Shown here: positions 43,111-52,217 of the stretch, in pieces
Numbering within the stretch: position 1 is the stretch's first letter
How the letters are laid out: each line of letters starts with the position of its first letter
Assembly (NCBI RefSeq): GCF_047159865.1
Contig: NZ_AP038804.1
Location: 992,001 to 1,056,000 of the forward strand
Reading direction: 5' to 3'
Length of the DNA: 64,000 bases
DNA from: JAIOSF01 sp047159865
GTDB lineage: Bacteria; Campylobacterota; Campylobacteria; Campylobacterales; Arcobacteraceae
Translations under genes and position numbers: made by a program
The notes under the pieces: generated by a model
What the model saw: only the letters and a program-made list of their open reading frames with translations
Told to the model about the DNA's origin: nothing
The model's database searches: none

Positions 43111-43935
43111 TTACCTTACTATAACAGAAAGTCCTCTTTTAATATTTATCAGATTATACAAGTCTGTAACTTTTACATATCTTGTATTTTCTGGTATTTT
43201 TACTTTAAATCCTTTATAAACCCTATTTTTTTTGATAACCTTTAAAATTTTTAAATCTTTATCAAAGAAAACAATGTTTGGAAACCAATTATTTAAATTT
43301 CTACTTATAACTTGTAGCGATTGTGCTTCTTCTATTTTTAGCATATATGCACGCAAAGGTTTTTGAAATTTTACTTTTTCATAATTGTCAATTTTGATGG
43401 CACTATCTAAATCAGCATTTTTAAAATCTATTTTATAAAACCACTTATTAGAACCTTTGTTCACAACTTCAATTACATTTGCACTATTTTTCCTAAGTTC
43501 GTTTAATAAAACGACAGGGTCTAGCATATACTCAGCTTTAAAAAGAATCTTCCATGTTAGTGTTTGTTTATCATCAATACTCATAGATTTTGTAAAAAAA
43601 TATCTATACCCAATCATATGCATAACATCATTTAAAATTTTGTATGATTTAAAGTTTTTTTCTGAACTTTGAAACTCTATCTCTATATCACGAGGTTTAT
43701 TTAATCGTAAATTTAATAAACCATTTTCTTGTAATGTATTAAAAACTTTTAGATATTTTATTTGATTGTTTATGATATATTTTGATTCATCTTTAAACAG
43801 TAAACTAATTAAGCTACTATGTATTTTATAATCTTTTGTACCAATTATATTTTCTACTTTCTCTTTTAGAACAGAACCGCTTAAAAAAGTGGTAAATAAT
43901 ATACTTATTACAATAACTACAAAAAATCTAGACAT
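43111..43935 (-). CDS. Periplasmic protein of unknown function
   Basis: A 274-residue protein with a signal peptide (about 1-20, VVIVISILFTTFLSGSVL) and no later membrane segment. It is lysine/asparagine-rich, mixed alpha/beta, and ends in a basic segment (KVTDLYNLINIKRGLSVIVR). No family recognised. Its neighbours, an RNA methylase two bases upstream and an aminotransferase 11 bases downstream, say little about its role. SAF-like or LysM-like features were looked for and not seen clearly. Confidence 0.65.
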   Translation of the reverse strand: MSRFFVVIVISILFTTFLSGSVLKEKVENIIGTKDYKIHSSLISLLFKDESKYIINNQIKYLKVFNTLQENGLLNLRLNKPRDIEIEFQSSEKNFKSYKILNDVMHMIGYRYFFTKSMSIDDKQTLTWKILFKAEYMLDPVVLLNELRKNSANVIEVVNKGSNKWFYKIDFKNADLDSAIKIDNYEKVKFQKPLRAYMLKIEEAQSLQVISRNLNNWFPNIVFFDKDLKILKVIKKNRVYKGFKVKIPENTRYVKVTDLYNLINIKRGLSVIVR

Positions 43936-43937
43936 TT

Positions 43938-44621
43938 TTATTTTAGCTCATATATTAAAATACCAGCAGCTACTGATACATTTAAACTATCAAAATCATT
44001 TTCCATATTTATAGAAACTTTTAAATCAAGTTTTTTCTTAAGTTTATTTGACAGTCCATCGCCTTCATTTCCTAAAAATAAAGCAACTTTTTGATCTTTT
44101 TCTCTTTGGATATCTTTTACTTCATACCCTTCCATATCAGCCCCAACTAAAGAAAATCCAACTTGTTTTAACTCGTTAGCTAAATCATAACTATTATATG
44201 ATATTGCTATTGGCATATCTAGCATAGCACCAGAACTTGTACGCACAATAGGTGCTGCATAAAAGTTTTTTAAACCACAAATGATAACTGAATCTACACC
44301 CATAGCGTAACAGCTTCTTACAATCGCACCGATATTTCCAACATCACTAAGACCATCTAAAACAACAATAAAGTCGCTTTTTTTCACATCTTTCATATGT
44401 GCAAATTCAAATTCATCGATATCTAGTAAAAATCCTTGATGATTTCCACCTTTTGCCAATGCTTGTGCTTTTTTATTATCAGGACGAACTATTTTTGCCC
44501 CAACATCCATAAACTTATTAAAAAGTTTTTTATCTATCTCTTTTGTTAAAAAGATCTGTTTTATCATTTTTGGATGTTTTTCCAAAATATAAAATACTAT
44601 TTGTTTTCCATATACTATCAT
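43938..44621 (-). CDS. rlmB: SpoU/TrmH-family RNA 2'-O-methyltransferase (RlmB-like)
   Basis: A 227-residue SPOUT methylase. The N-terminal L30e-like substrate domain contains VYGKQIVFYILEKHP; the trefoil-knot motifs are LDGLSDVGNIGAIVRSCYAMG (about 109-129), LFLGNEGDGLS (about 187-197) and SLNVSVAAGILIYEL (about 212-226). The likely target is Gm2251 of 23S rRNA. First gene of a four-gene minus-strand operon ending with hom. Confidence 0.88.
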   Translation of the reverse strand: MIVYGKQIVFYILEKHPKMIKQIFLTKEIDKKLFNKFMDVGAKIVRPDNKKAQALAKGGNHQGFLLDIDEFEFAHMKDVKKSDFIVVLDGLSDVGNIGAIVRSCYAMGVDSVIICGLKNFYAAPIVRTSSGAMLDMPIAISYNSYDLANELKQVGFSLVGADMEGYEVKDIQREKDQKVALFLGNEGDGLSNKLKKKLDLKVSINMENDFDSLNVSVAAGILIYELK

Positions 44622-44661
44622 GCTTAAATTTTATCTAAAAATTACTTATGAAATAGTTTTT

Positions 44662-45078
44662 TTATAATTCTTTGTTTTCAATACACTTTATACATTTTCC
44701 TGAAAAAACTAAATCACTTTGCATTATCTCAAATTTGTAATCATTTGATAATGTATCAATCATTTTTTTTGTATCTATTTTTACATCAGAAACTGCGCCA
44801 CAGTAATTGCAAACTAAATGGGAATGTTGCTCTTTGGCTATTTCAAATACTGATTTTTGATTTGGTATTTTTACCTCTAAAAGTAACATGTTTTTAATCA
44901 TCGAATTTATATTTTTATATATAGTAGCCAAAGATATCGAGCTAAACTTTTCTTTCACTTCTTCATACAGTTTATCTATATTGATATGCCCATATTTATC
45001 TATGGATTCAATTATAACTAATCTTTGAGGTGTAGCTTTTAAATTGTATTCTCTTAATATTGTTGTATAATTTTTCAT
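44662..45078 (-). CDS. perR: PerR-type Fur-family metalloregulator
   Basis: A 138-residue Fur-family repressor. The winged helix has LKATPQRLVIIESIDKYGHI (about 13-32) and SLATIYKNINSM. The metal-binding part is EQHSHLVCNYCGAV (about 88-101), and CIKC (about 131-134) completes a four-Cys structural zinc site. Peroxide-sensing PerR and iron-sensing Fur look alike here; the short length and the inverted repeat upstream of the peroxiredoxin gene favour PerR. The TATAAT box ends only seven bases before the ATG and no ribosome site is visible, so the mRNA may be leaderless. Confidence 0.82.
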   Translation of the reverse strand: MKNYTTILREYNLKATPQRLVIIESIDKYGHINIDKLYEEVKEKFSSISLATIYKNINSMIKNMLLLEVKIPNQKSVFEIAKEQHSHLVCNYCGAVSDVKIDTKKMIDTLSNDYKFEIMQSDLVFSGKCIKCIENKEL

Positions 45079-45085
45079 AATATAG

Positions 45086-45091
45086 ATTATA
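45086..45091 (-). promoter_or_regulatory. -10 box of the perR promoter
   Basis: Minus-strand TATAAT followed by CTATATT and the ATG. The transcription start would fall on or next to the start codon. Confidence 0.6.
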
Positions 45092-45111
45092 CTAGAAAAA
45101 TATGTAAAATT

Positions 45112-45129
45112 AATTATTAATAAATAATT
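45112..45129. promoter_or_regulatory. Candidate PerR operator upstream of perR
   Basis: AATTATT-AATA-AATAATT, a perfect seven-bp inverted repeat, placed about 20 bases upstream of the -10 box, i.e. over the -35 region. A similar repeat lies upstream of the peroxiredoxin gene. Confidence 0.4.
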
Positions 45130-45231
45130 GTTATCCCTTAGTATTTTAAATTTATTTTTATGTAAGTTTTTTTTTCATTTTTTGTTCATTAATTTCTGCT
45201 AAAATTACTAGAATGAATATAAGGAAATCGA

Positions 45232-47076
45232 ATGTTAAAAAACAAAATATTATATATTGATTCTAATCAAGTATTTGCTTCAAATATTTTATCTAATCTT
45301 ATTAATTCAAAATATGAAGTTTTATTTTCAAAAAATATAAAAGAAGCTTTTACATCTTATTCACTTAACAAACCTGATATTATAATCTCAGATTCAATTA
45401 TAAATGGGAAAGAGAGTTTTAAATTTTTAAAAAAATTAAAATCTAAAAATGAGAATTTAAAAATTATTATTTTTACAGATGAACATAATGAAAAATTATT
45501 TTTAAATGCAATTGATTTAAAAATTGATAAGTTATTATTTAAAAATATTCCATTTAAGGAATTAAACAATCATATACAGAATTTAGAAATTAATAAAAAT
45601 GAACAAAAAAATGAACTTATTAATTTAGGGAAAAATTTTTATTACAATAAAGATATCAATAAAATTTTTAAAGATAATCAATCAATTCATTTAACTATTC
45701 AAGAAAATAATTTGATTAATGAGCTTATTAAATCTCAAGGAAATTTTATATCTAATATTGCTTTACAATCAATCATTAGTAAAGAAGAGATTGCCTCTAT
45801 TGATACATTAAGAACAATTATAAGACGAATTCGAAATAAAACATATAAAGATATTATAAAAAATAAAAGTAGCATTGGCTATAAAATCAATTATCTTAAT
45901 AATGAAGAGAATCATAGAAAATACCATATAGATAAAATAGTAAAATTGAATATAAAAGTATTATTAATAAAAGGGAAAAAAGAAAAAAGTGATTTAATCA
46001 AATTTCAATTAGAAAAATTAGGGTTTATTTGTGAAAATTGTTGTACTTTAGAAAATGCAAAACTTTTATTAAATAATTCCCACTATGATTATATTATCTC
46101 TGATTTATATCTTCCAGATGGAGATGCTATTGATTTTATGAGAGAAGTAAATCAATCAAAATTTCTAATCTTGTCAGAACTTGAAGATATGCACTATAAA
46201 GAATATTTATATTTTAAAGGTATCATTGATTATATAATTGATATTGATGATATAAATTATTTAACATATAATATTTACAAAACAATTTTTACAATTGAAA
46301 CAAACACAGAATTTAATAATATTTTAGTAATTGATAAATCAAAAAGAATCTGTGAACAAATTAAAGATCTATTACAGCCTAGAAACTATAATATAACTGT
46401 ATTAAATAATCTTTCTCATGCTTATGAAATATTGAAAACAAAAAGATTTTCTCTAATAATACTTGATATTAATATTAAAAATAATTTTGATTTTCTACAT
46501 AAAGTAAAATCTACAATTAACGATTTAATTGCATTTATAATGTTAACAGATTCAGATAAAACATACAATACATTGCGTGAAACTTACAAAAACGGTGCAA
46601 CAGAAACTTTGAGAAAACCTATTTTTGCAGAAGAGTTTATACTTAAAATTGACCAAATTATTGAACATTCAAAAATTGTAACAAATCTAATACAACAAAA
46701 AGAACTTTTAAGCTCATATAAAACAATTATTGATACTTCTGCAATTATTTCTAAAACAAATAAAAATGGTATTATAACTTATGTAAATGACAAATTTTGT
46801 AATATCTCAGAATATTCAGAAGATGAATTAATAGGGAAAAATCACAATATTATAAAACATCCTAGTACGCCAGATGATCTTTTCAAAGATTTGTGGAATA
46901 CCATATTAATTGAGAAAAAGATTTGGTCAGGTGTTATTACAAATAGAACTAAACATAATGAAAACTATATTGTGCAAACATCTATAATGCCTATACTTGA
47001 TAATAAAAATAATATTATTGAATTTATAGCACTTAGAAATAATATCACTGATATATATAAAGAGAGAAATTTATGA
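45232..47076 (+). CDS. Hybrid regulator: receiver, OmpR-type winged helix, two more receivers, PAS
   Basis: A 614-residue cytoplasmic protein of unusual order. Receiver 1 (1-118) has phospho-acceptor Asp54 in IISDS, Thr82 and Lys104. Residues 130-222 form an OmpR-type DNA-binding winged helix ending in SSIGYKIN. Receiver 2 (240-352) keeps Asp291 but has IKGKK in place of the acidic pocket, so it may not be phosphorylated. Receiver 3 (362-480) is complete (Asp367, Asp412, Lys462 in LRKP). A PAS domain (about 492-610) ends the protein with no kinase or cyclase after it. It overlaps the PAS-GGDEF gene by four bases, and the two PAS domains resemble each other, so they probably form one signalling unit. 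No histidine kinase is nearby. Confidence 0.78.
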   Translation: MLKNKILYIDSNQVFASNILSNLINSKYEVLFSKNIKEAFTSYSLNKPDIIISDSIINGKESFKFLKKLKSKNENLKIIIFTDEHNEKLFLNAIDLKIDKLLFKNIPFKELNNHIQNLEINKNEQKNELINLGKNFYYNKDINKIFKDNQSIHLTIQENNLINELIKSQGNFISNIALQSIISKEEIASIDTLRTIIRRIRNKTYKDIIKNKSSIGYKINYLNNEENHRKYHIDKIVKLNIKVLLIKGKKEKSDLIKFQLEKLGFICENCCTLENAKLLLNNSHYDYIISDLYLPDGDAIDFMREVNQSKFLILSELEDMHYKEYLYFKGIIDYIIDIDDINYLTYNIYKTIFTIETNTEFNNILVIDKSKRICEQIKDLLQPRNYNITVLNNLSHAYEILKTKRFSLIILDINIKNNFDFLHKVKSTINDLIAFIMLTDSDKTYNTLRETYKNGATETLRKPIFAEEFILKIDQIIEHSKIVTNLIQQKELLSSYKTIIDTSAIISKTNKNGIITYVNDKFCNISEYSEDELIGKNHNIIKHPSTPDDLFKDLWNTILIEKKIWSGVITNRTKHNENYIVQTSIMPILDNKNNIIEFIALRNNITDIYKERNL

Positions 47077-47966
47077 TACATATTCCAAAAGAAGAATATC
47101 ACTATGATCAAAAAGCCTTTCATGAGTTTAAAAGATTATATAAACTTATCAATCACTCTGTTTTATATACTACATCAGATTTAGAAGGAAATATTACCTC
47201 TGTATCAAAAGCATTTGAGGTACTAAGTGGATATAAGGAATCTGAGCTTATAGGAAAAAACCATAATCTCTTTAGAAATCCAAATACCCCTGATGAGTTT
47301 TACGAAAAAATGTGGAGCAAATTAAAAACAAATGAAAGATTTACAGGAGAAGTTAAAAATATCACAAAACATAATATAGAATATTGGTTACGCTTAATTA
47401 TTGAACCAATATTTGATGAGAATGGTATCAAAATTGGATATGCTTCATATAGAGAAAATGTTACACATACAAAAAAACTAGAATATATTGCAACTCATGA
47501 TACATTAACTGATATTTTCAATAGAGAACAATTCAATGTAATGCTAGATATACAAATAAGAAAAGCAAAGCGATATAAACATCAATTTGCACTCATTATG
47601 TTAGATATTGATCATTTTAAAAAAATCAATGATACTTATGGTCATTTATTTGGAGATAGTGTTTTATTTAAGCTAGCAAAATTACTCGAAAATAATATTA
47701 GAATTGATGATATTGTTTCTAGATGGGGTGGTGAAGAGTTTGCTATTATTATGTCCATAAATAAAGAAAATGGAGCAAAAATATTAGCTGAAAAATTAAG
47801 AAAAGTTGTAGAAACTACAAATTTTTCGACAAAAGAAAAAATTACAATTAGTATAGGAGTTGGTCATTATAATCAAAATGAAACAAAAGCAGAATTTTTC
47901 GAAAAAGTTGACAATGCACTTTATCAAGCAAAAAAGTTAGGAAGAAATATTGTAGTAGAAAGCTAG
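47073..47966 (+). CDS. PAS-GGDEF diguanylate cyclase
   Basis: A 297-residue protein: PAS domain (about 25-128, GYKESELIGKNHNLFRNPNT) and GGDEF domain (about 132-297). The active site reads RWGGEEFAII and the product-inhibition I-site RIDD lies five residues before it, so c-di-GMP production with feedback control is expected. No membrane segment. Translationally coupled to the preceding multi-receiver regulator, which may control it. Confidence 0.9.
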   Translation: MIHIPKEEYHYDQKAFHEFKRLYKLINHSVLYTTSDLEGNITSVSKAFEVLSGYKESELIGKNHNLFRNPNTPDEFYEKMWSKLKTNERFTGEVKNITKHNIEYWLRLIIEPIFDENGIKIGYASYRENVTHTKKLEYIATHDTLTDIFNREQFNVMLDIQIRKAKRYKHQFALIMLDIDHFKKINDTYGHLFGDSVLFKLAKLLENNIRIDDIVSRWGGEEFAIIMSINKENGAKILAEKLRKVVETTNFSTKEKITISIGVGHYNQNETKAEFFEKVDNALYQAKKLGRNIVVES

Positions 47967-47988
47967 TATAATCAATAATTTTTATCCT

Positions 47989-48008
47989 TTAATAATACTT
48001 ATTATTAA
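47989..48008. promoter_or_regulatory. Candidate PerR operator upstream of the peroxiredoxin gene
   Basis: TTAATAATA-CT-TATTATTAA, a perfect nine-bp inverted repeat about 100 bases before the ATG. The layout resembles Per boxes (TTATAAT-N-ATTATAA type). Distance to a promoter is unclear. Confidence 0.4.
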
Positions 48009-48105
48009 CACTAGCTTAAAAGAAAAAGTTTATTATTTAGTATTTTGCAAAATTAATTTTTTTATGTTAACATTCTTCTATCAAAATTAAAACAAGGAAT
48101 TATAT

Positions 48106-48702
48106 ATGTTAGTAACAAAACAAGCTCCAGACTTTACAGCAACAACTGTATTAGCAGACGGTCAAATCGTTGAAGATTTTAAATTATCAGAAAACTTTGG
48201 TGAAAAAGGTACAGTACTTTTCTTTTACCCATTAGACTTTACATTTGTATGTCCATCAGAAATTATTGCATTTTCTAAAAGAGTTAAAGACTTTAAAGAA
48301 AGAGGTGTTAATGTTATTGGTGTTTCTGTTGATTCACAATTTTCACACTTTGCATGGAGAGAAACACCAGTAAAAGAAGGTGGTATTGGAAGAGTAGAGA
48401 TGCCTTTAGTTGCAGATATTACTAAAAATATTGCTAGAGATTATGATGTATTACTTGATGATGCAGTTGCATTAAGAGGTTCTTTCTTAATCGATGCTGA
48501 TGGTACAATCAGACATGCAGTTATTAATGACTTACCACTAGGTAGAAATATTGATGAGATGATCAGAATGGTAGATACTATGTTATTTACTAACGAGTTT
48601 GGTGAAGTTTGTCCAGCTGGTTGGGTTAAAGGTGATGATGGTATGAAAGCTGACACTGAAGGTGTTGCTGAGTATTTAGCTTCTCACGAAGATTCTTTAT
48701 AA
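48106..48702 (+). CDS. Typical 2-Cys peroxiredoxin (AhpC/TSA)
   Basis: A 198-residue peroxiredoxin. The peroxidatic cysteine is in FTFVCPSEI (about residue 49) and the resolving cysteine in EVCPAGW (about 170). It reduces hydrogen peroxide and organic peroxides. It has a single-gene layout with a strong terminator, codon use of a highly expressed gene, and a PerR-like repeat upstream. Confidence 0.95.
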   Translation: MLVTKQAPDFTATTVLADGQIVEDFKLSENFGEKGTVLFFYPLDFTFVCPSEIIAFSKRVKDFKERGVNVIGVSVDSQFSHFAWRETPVKEGGIGRVEMPLVADITKNIARDYDVLLDDAVALRGSFLIDADGTIRHAVINDLPLGRNIDEMIRMVDTMLFTNEFGEVCPAGWVKGDDGMKADTEGVAEYLASHEDSL

Positions 48703-48730
48703 TATTTAAATTATAAACTATACTATTCAA

Positions 48731-48767
48731 AAAAAGGGGAAGTGTTAAATCACTTCCCCTTTTTTTA
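48731..48767 (+). terminator. Rho-independent terminator of the peroxiredoxin gene
   Basis: Stem AAAAAGGGGAAGTG / CACTTCCCCTTTTT with a TTAAAT loop and T-tail. Confidence 0.92.
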
Positions 48768-48860
48768 TTTTATAATCTTTACTAATTTAGTAGGGTATTT
48801 AATAATTTATTAAGAAATAATCGTTATACTAATCCCTACTAAAATACAAGGGATTAAATT

Positions 48861-49376
48861 ATGAAATTTACAAATTTACTACTAGCGACAACATTACTAG
48901 CAACTGTTGCAACTGCATCAGAGTTTATTCCATATAAACAACTGACAAAACAAATTAAAGCAGAAGAAAAAAAAGCAGGAAACTTTGCAAGTGCACAAGA
49001 TGTAAAAAATGCACTCAAGGCAAAAGATTGGGCTGTTGTTGATGTAAGAACTCAATTAGAATGGGCAGCAGCAAGTATAAAAGGTAGTTCAAGAATAGGG
49101 AGACAATCCCCTGAAACTGCTTTAGCAAATATTGTATTAGATGATGATGATAACTTTATCAAAGACAAAATTATTGTTATTTGTAATTCTGCTTCAAGAG
49201 CTTCAATAGAAGCACAAACATTTAGAAAAATGGGTTTTAAAGAGGTTAAAATATATGATATGTATAGCTGGATTGATGAGTGTAATCCTGTAGTAACTGG
49301 TTACTCAAAGAAAAAAGATAAAAAAGGTACTAAAAATAAATTTGGTATGTTTAAAGCTGAACACTGTTACAAGTAA
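48861..49376 (+). CDS. Secreted rhodanese-domain protein
   Basis: A 171-residue protein with a signal peptide (MKFTNLLLATTLLATVATAS). The rhodanese fold shows AVVDVRTQLEWAAASIKGSS (about 54-73) and the active-site loop VICNSASRAS (Cys at about 113), after which comes GFKEVKIYDMYSWI. The C-terminal tail is lysine-rich with two further cysteines. It may move sulfur or act in redox repair in the periplasm; the substrate is unknown. Confidence 0.85.
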   Translation: MKFTNLLLATTLLATVATASEFIPYKQLTKQIKAEEKKAGNFASAQDVKNALKAKDWAVVDVRTQLEWAAASIKGSSRIGRQSPETALANIVLDDDDNFIKDKIIVICNSASRASIEAQTFRKMGFKEVKIYDMYSWIDECNPVVTGYSKKKDKKGTKNKFGMFKAEHCYK

Positions 49377-49488
49377 ATTAAAAACTCCACAAGTATGATT
49401 TTATATTATACTTGTACTCTACAAAATTCAAAAATTTTACTTCTATTTATTAAGTCTACTACATAAGAAAAAGTAAATGATACTTAGA

Positions 49489-49494
49489 TATAAT
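49489..49494 (+). promoter_or_regulatory. -10 box of the thiC promoter
   Basis: TAGATATAATC, 34 bases before the ATG. The short leader (about 27 bases) has no room for a TPP riboswitch. Confidence 0.6.
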
Positions 49495-49527
49495 CATTCA
49501 AATAAATTAATTTAGGAAATATATATT

Positions 49528-50871
49528 ATGAGAGATTGGTTAGATAAATATCAAGACGATAAAGTAAGAACTCAAATGTATTACGCAAAACAAGGTCGTA
49601 TAACTGAAGAGATGCAATATGTTGCAGAGATTGAAAATTTAGATCCAGAACTAGTAAGAAGTGAAATTGAAAGAGGAAGATTAATCATCCCTTCAAATAT
49701 CAATCATATAAATCAAAAACCAATGGCAATAGGAATAGCAAGTAAATGTAAAATCAATGCAAATATCGGTTCATCTGCATTAGCTTCAGATATTCAAGGT
49801 GAAATTGATAAAGTTGATGTGTGTTTAAAATATGGTGCAGATACAATTATGGATTTATCTACAGGTGGTGACCTTGATTCTATTAGAGAAGCTGTTATAA
49901 AACACTCTACAGTTCCTATTGGAACAGTTCCTATTTATCAAATAATCCATGACTGTGGAAACGATATCAATAATTTAAATATCGAAGTGATGTTAAAAAC
50001 TTTAGAAAAACAAGCACAACAAGGTGTAAGTTACTTTACTATTCATGCAGGTTTTTTACTTGAAAATATGCCTTTAATTGCTCAAAGAAAAATGGGTATC
50101 GTTTCAAGAGGTGGATCTTTAATGGCTTCTTGGATGATGCATTATCATAAAGAAAATCCATTTTATGAAGCATTTGATGATATTTTAGATATTTGTGCTA
50201 AATATGATGTATCTTTATCTTTAGGAGATAGTTTAAGACCAGGTTGTTTAGCTGATGCTTCTGATCCTGCTCAATTAAATGAACTTAAAGTTTTAGGTGA
50301 ACTTACACTTAAAGCTTGGGAAAAAGATGTACAAGTTATGATCGAAGGACCAGGTCATGTTCCTATCAATGAAATTGAGCGAAATATGAAACTTGAAAGA
50401 GAATATTGTCACGAAGCTCCTTTTTACATCCTTGGACCATTAGTTACTGATATTGCTGCTGGTTATGATCATATCTCATCTGCTATTGGGGCAGCTGTTG
50501 GTGGATGGCATGGTTGTAGTATGTTATGTTATGTTACACCAAAAGAGCATTTAGGACTTCCAAATGCTGATGATGTAAGAGAAGGTATCATCGCATACAA
50601 AATTGCTGCTCATGCTGCTGATATAGCAAGAGGTAGAAAAAATGCCACTGATGTAGATGATGCTATGTCTGATGCTAGATATAATTTTGATTGGAATAAA
50701 CAATTTGAATTAGCTTTAGATGGTGATAGAGCAAAAGAATATCATGATGAAACTCTTCCTCAAGAAGTATTTAAAGAAGCAGAATTTTGTTCTATGTGTG
50801 GACCTAAATTTTGTTCATATAAAATCACAAGAGAGATTGTTGCTAACCATCCTGAATTAGAAGAAAATTAG
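49528..50871 (+). CDS. thiC: Phosphomethylpyrimidine synthase ThiC
   Basis: A 447-residue radical-SAM-type enzyme that rearranges aminoimidazole ribotide to HMP-P in thiamine biosynthesis. NANIGSSALASD is at about 77-88, MDLSTGGDLDSIREA (about 111-125), SRGGSLMASWMM (about 192-203) and IEGPGHVPINEI (about 272-283). The [4Fe-4S] site is C-x2-C-x4-C in CSMCGPKFC (about 421-429). Together with thiS at 2495 it indicates that the organism makes thiamine. Confidence 0.97.
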   Translation: MRDWLDKYQDDKVRTQMYYAKQGRITEEMQYVAEIENLDPELVRSEIERGRLIIPSNINHINQKPMAIGIASKCKINANIGSSALASDIQGEIDKVDVCLKYGADTIMDLSTGGDLDSIREAVIKHSTVPIGTVPIYQIIHDCGNDINNLNIEVMLKTLEKQAQQGVSYFTIHAGFLLENMPLIAQRKMGIVSRGGSLMASWMMHYHKENPFYEAFDDILDICAKYDVSLSLGDSLRPGCLADASDPAQLNELKVLGELTLKAWEKDVQVMIEGPGHVPINEIERNMKLEREYCHEAPFYILGPLVTDIAAGYDHISSAIGAAVGGWHGCSMLCYVTPKEHLGLPNADDVREGIIAYKIAAHAADIARGRKNATDVDDAMSDARYNFDWNKQFELALDGDRAKEYHDETLPQEVFKEAEFCSMCGPKFCSYKITREIVANHPELEEN

Positions 50872-50899
50872 TAAATTATATGGTTTTATAATAAGTTAT

Positions 50900-50930
50900 T
50901 TTAAATAAGATAAAATTTATCTTATTTAAA
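50900..50930. repeat. 31-base palindrome after thiC
   Basis: TTTAAATAAGATAAA-A-TTTATCTTATTTAAA, 15-bp arms around one base, between the thiC stop and the apbC gene. It could be a weak terminator; no T-run follows. Confidence 0.55.
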
Positions 50931-50962
50931 TATTATACGAATATAAGAAAAAAAGGAAAATA

Positions 50963-52156
50963 ATGGCAACTATTAATGATATTAATGAAAAATTAAAATC
51001 TGTTGTATATCCAGGATTTAGCAAATCAATTGTTGATTTTGGATTTGTAAAAGATGTTGATTTAAATGGGAATGATGTTACAGTAACTGTAGATATTACA
51101 TCAACAGATCCTGAAATCGAAAAAAAAGTAAAAGAAGATATAACTAAAGAATTAGAAAGTTTATCTTTAGATACTATACATATTATAGTAACAAAACCTG
51201 TAGCACCTAAACAACAAAGTAACTCTCAAAGTGGAAAAAATGTAGCCCCACAAGTAAAAAACTTTGTTATGGTAAGTTCAGGTAAAGGTGGAGTTGGAAA
51301 ATCAACTACCTCTGTAAATTTAGCAGTCGCTTTAGCGATGCAAGGGAAAAAAGTAGGGCTGTTAGATGCAGATATCTATGGACCAAATATACCTCGTATG
51401 GTTGGACTTGAAAATGAAAAACCTGAAATTGTTGGAAATAAAGTAATACCTTTTAATGTATATGGTATTGAGATGATGTCAATGGGTGCACTAATAGATC
51501 AAGGACAAGCTTTGATGTGGAGAGGGGCAATGGTTATGAAAGCTATTACTCAACTACTACAAGATATTGCTTGGGGTGAATTAGACTGTTTAGTTATAGA
51601 TATGCCACCAGGAACAGGTGATGCACAGCTTACATTAGCTCAAAGTGTACCAGTAGCAGCAGGTATCAATGTAACTACTCCTCAACATGTAGCACTTGAT
51701 GATTCAAGAAGAAGTTTAGATATGTTTAAAAAATTACATATTCCAGTTGCTGGAATTGTTGAAAATATGTCTGGATTTATTTGTCCATCATGTGATACAG
51801 AGAGTGATATTTTTGGAAAAGGTACCTGTGATGAACTGGCAAATGAATATGAGACTAAAGTAATTGCAAATATCCCTATTGAACCAAGTATAAGAGTTGG
51901 TGGAGATGAGGGGAAACCTATAGTTTACTTTTATCCTGATAGTGCTAGTGGAAAAAGATATTTGAAAGCTGCTGAGATGTTGTGGGAAAATATTGTCCAA
52001 TCAAATTCTGAAGGTACAATTGGAAATGAAGCAATTCAACCAAATATGCCAGCTGGTGTAAGTGCTTGTAGTACTGAAGGTCAAGCACACAAAGCTGCAC
52101 AAGAAGCTAAAAAAGATGATAATGGTGGATGTTGTGGTGGTGGTCACTGTTCTTAA
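50963..52156 (+). CDS. apbC: Fe-S cluster carrier ATPase ApbC/Mrp
   Basis: A 397-residue P-loop protein. An N-terminal MIP18-like domain (about 1-85) is followed by SSGKGGVGKSTTSVNLAVALA (deviant Walker A, about 99-119), DADIYGPNIPRM, VIDMPPGTGDAQLTL and the cluster-binding CPSC (about 274-277). The C-terminus ends GGCCGGGHCS, a cysteine-rich tail that may bind metal. It transfers Fe-S clusters to apoproteins. Confidence 0.95.
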   Translation: MATINDINEKLKSVVYPGFSKSIVDFGFVKDVDLNGNDVTVTVDITSTDPEIEKKVKEDITKELESLSLDTIHIIVTKPVAPKQQSNSQSGKNVAPQVKNFVMVSSGKGGVGKSTTSVNLAVALAMQGKKVGLLDADIYGPNIPRMVGLENEKPEIVGNKVIPFNVYGIEMMSMGALIDQGQALMWRGAMVMKAITQLLQDIAWGELDCLVIDMPPGTGDAQLTLAQSVPVAAGINVTTPQHVALDDSRRSLDMFKKLHIPVAGIVENMSGFICPSCDTESDIFGKGTCDELANEYETKVIANIPIEPSIRVGGDEGKPIVYFYPDSASGKRYLKAAEMLWENIVQSNSEGTIGNEAIQPNMPAGVSACSTEGQAHKAAQEAKKDDNGGCCGGGHCS

Positions 52157-52177
52157 ATTAGAACTTATTCTACACAT

Positions 52178-52217
52178 AAAAGGGGATTGAAAATTAAATT
52201 TCAATTCCCTTTTTTAT
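52178..52217. terminator. Bidirectional terminator between apbC and ruvC
   Basis: AAAAGGGGATTGAAA / TTTCAATTCCCTTTTTT stem, A-run on one side and T-run on the other, between two converging genes. It slightly overlaps the ruvC stop. Confidence 0.85.

Noticed and set aside
49377..49527. TPP riboswitch before thiC
   Set aside because: The gap lacks a CTGAGA-type core and the -10 box leaves only about 27 bases of leader.
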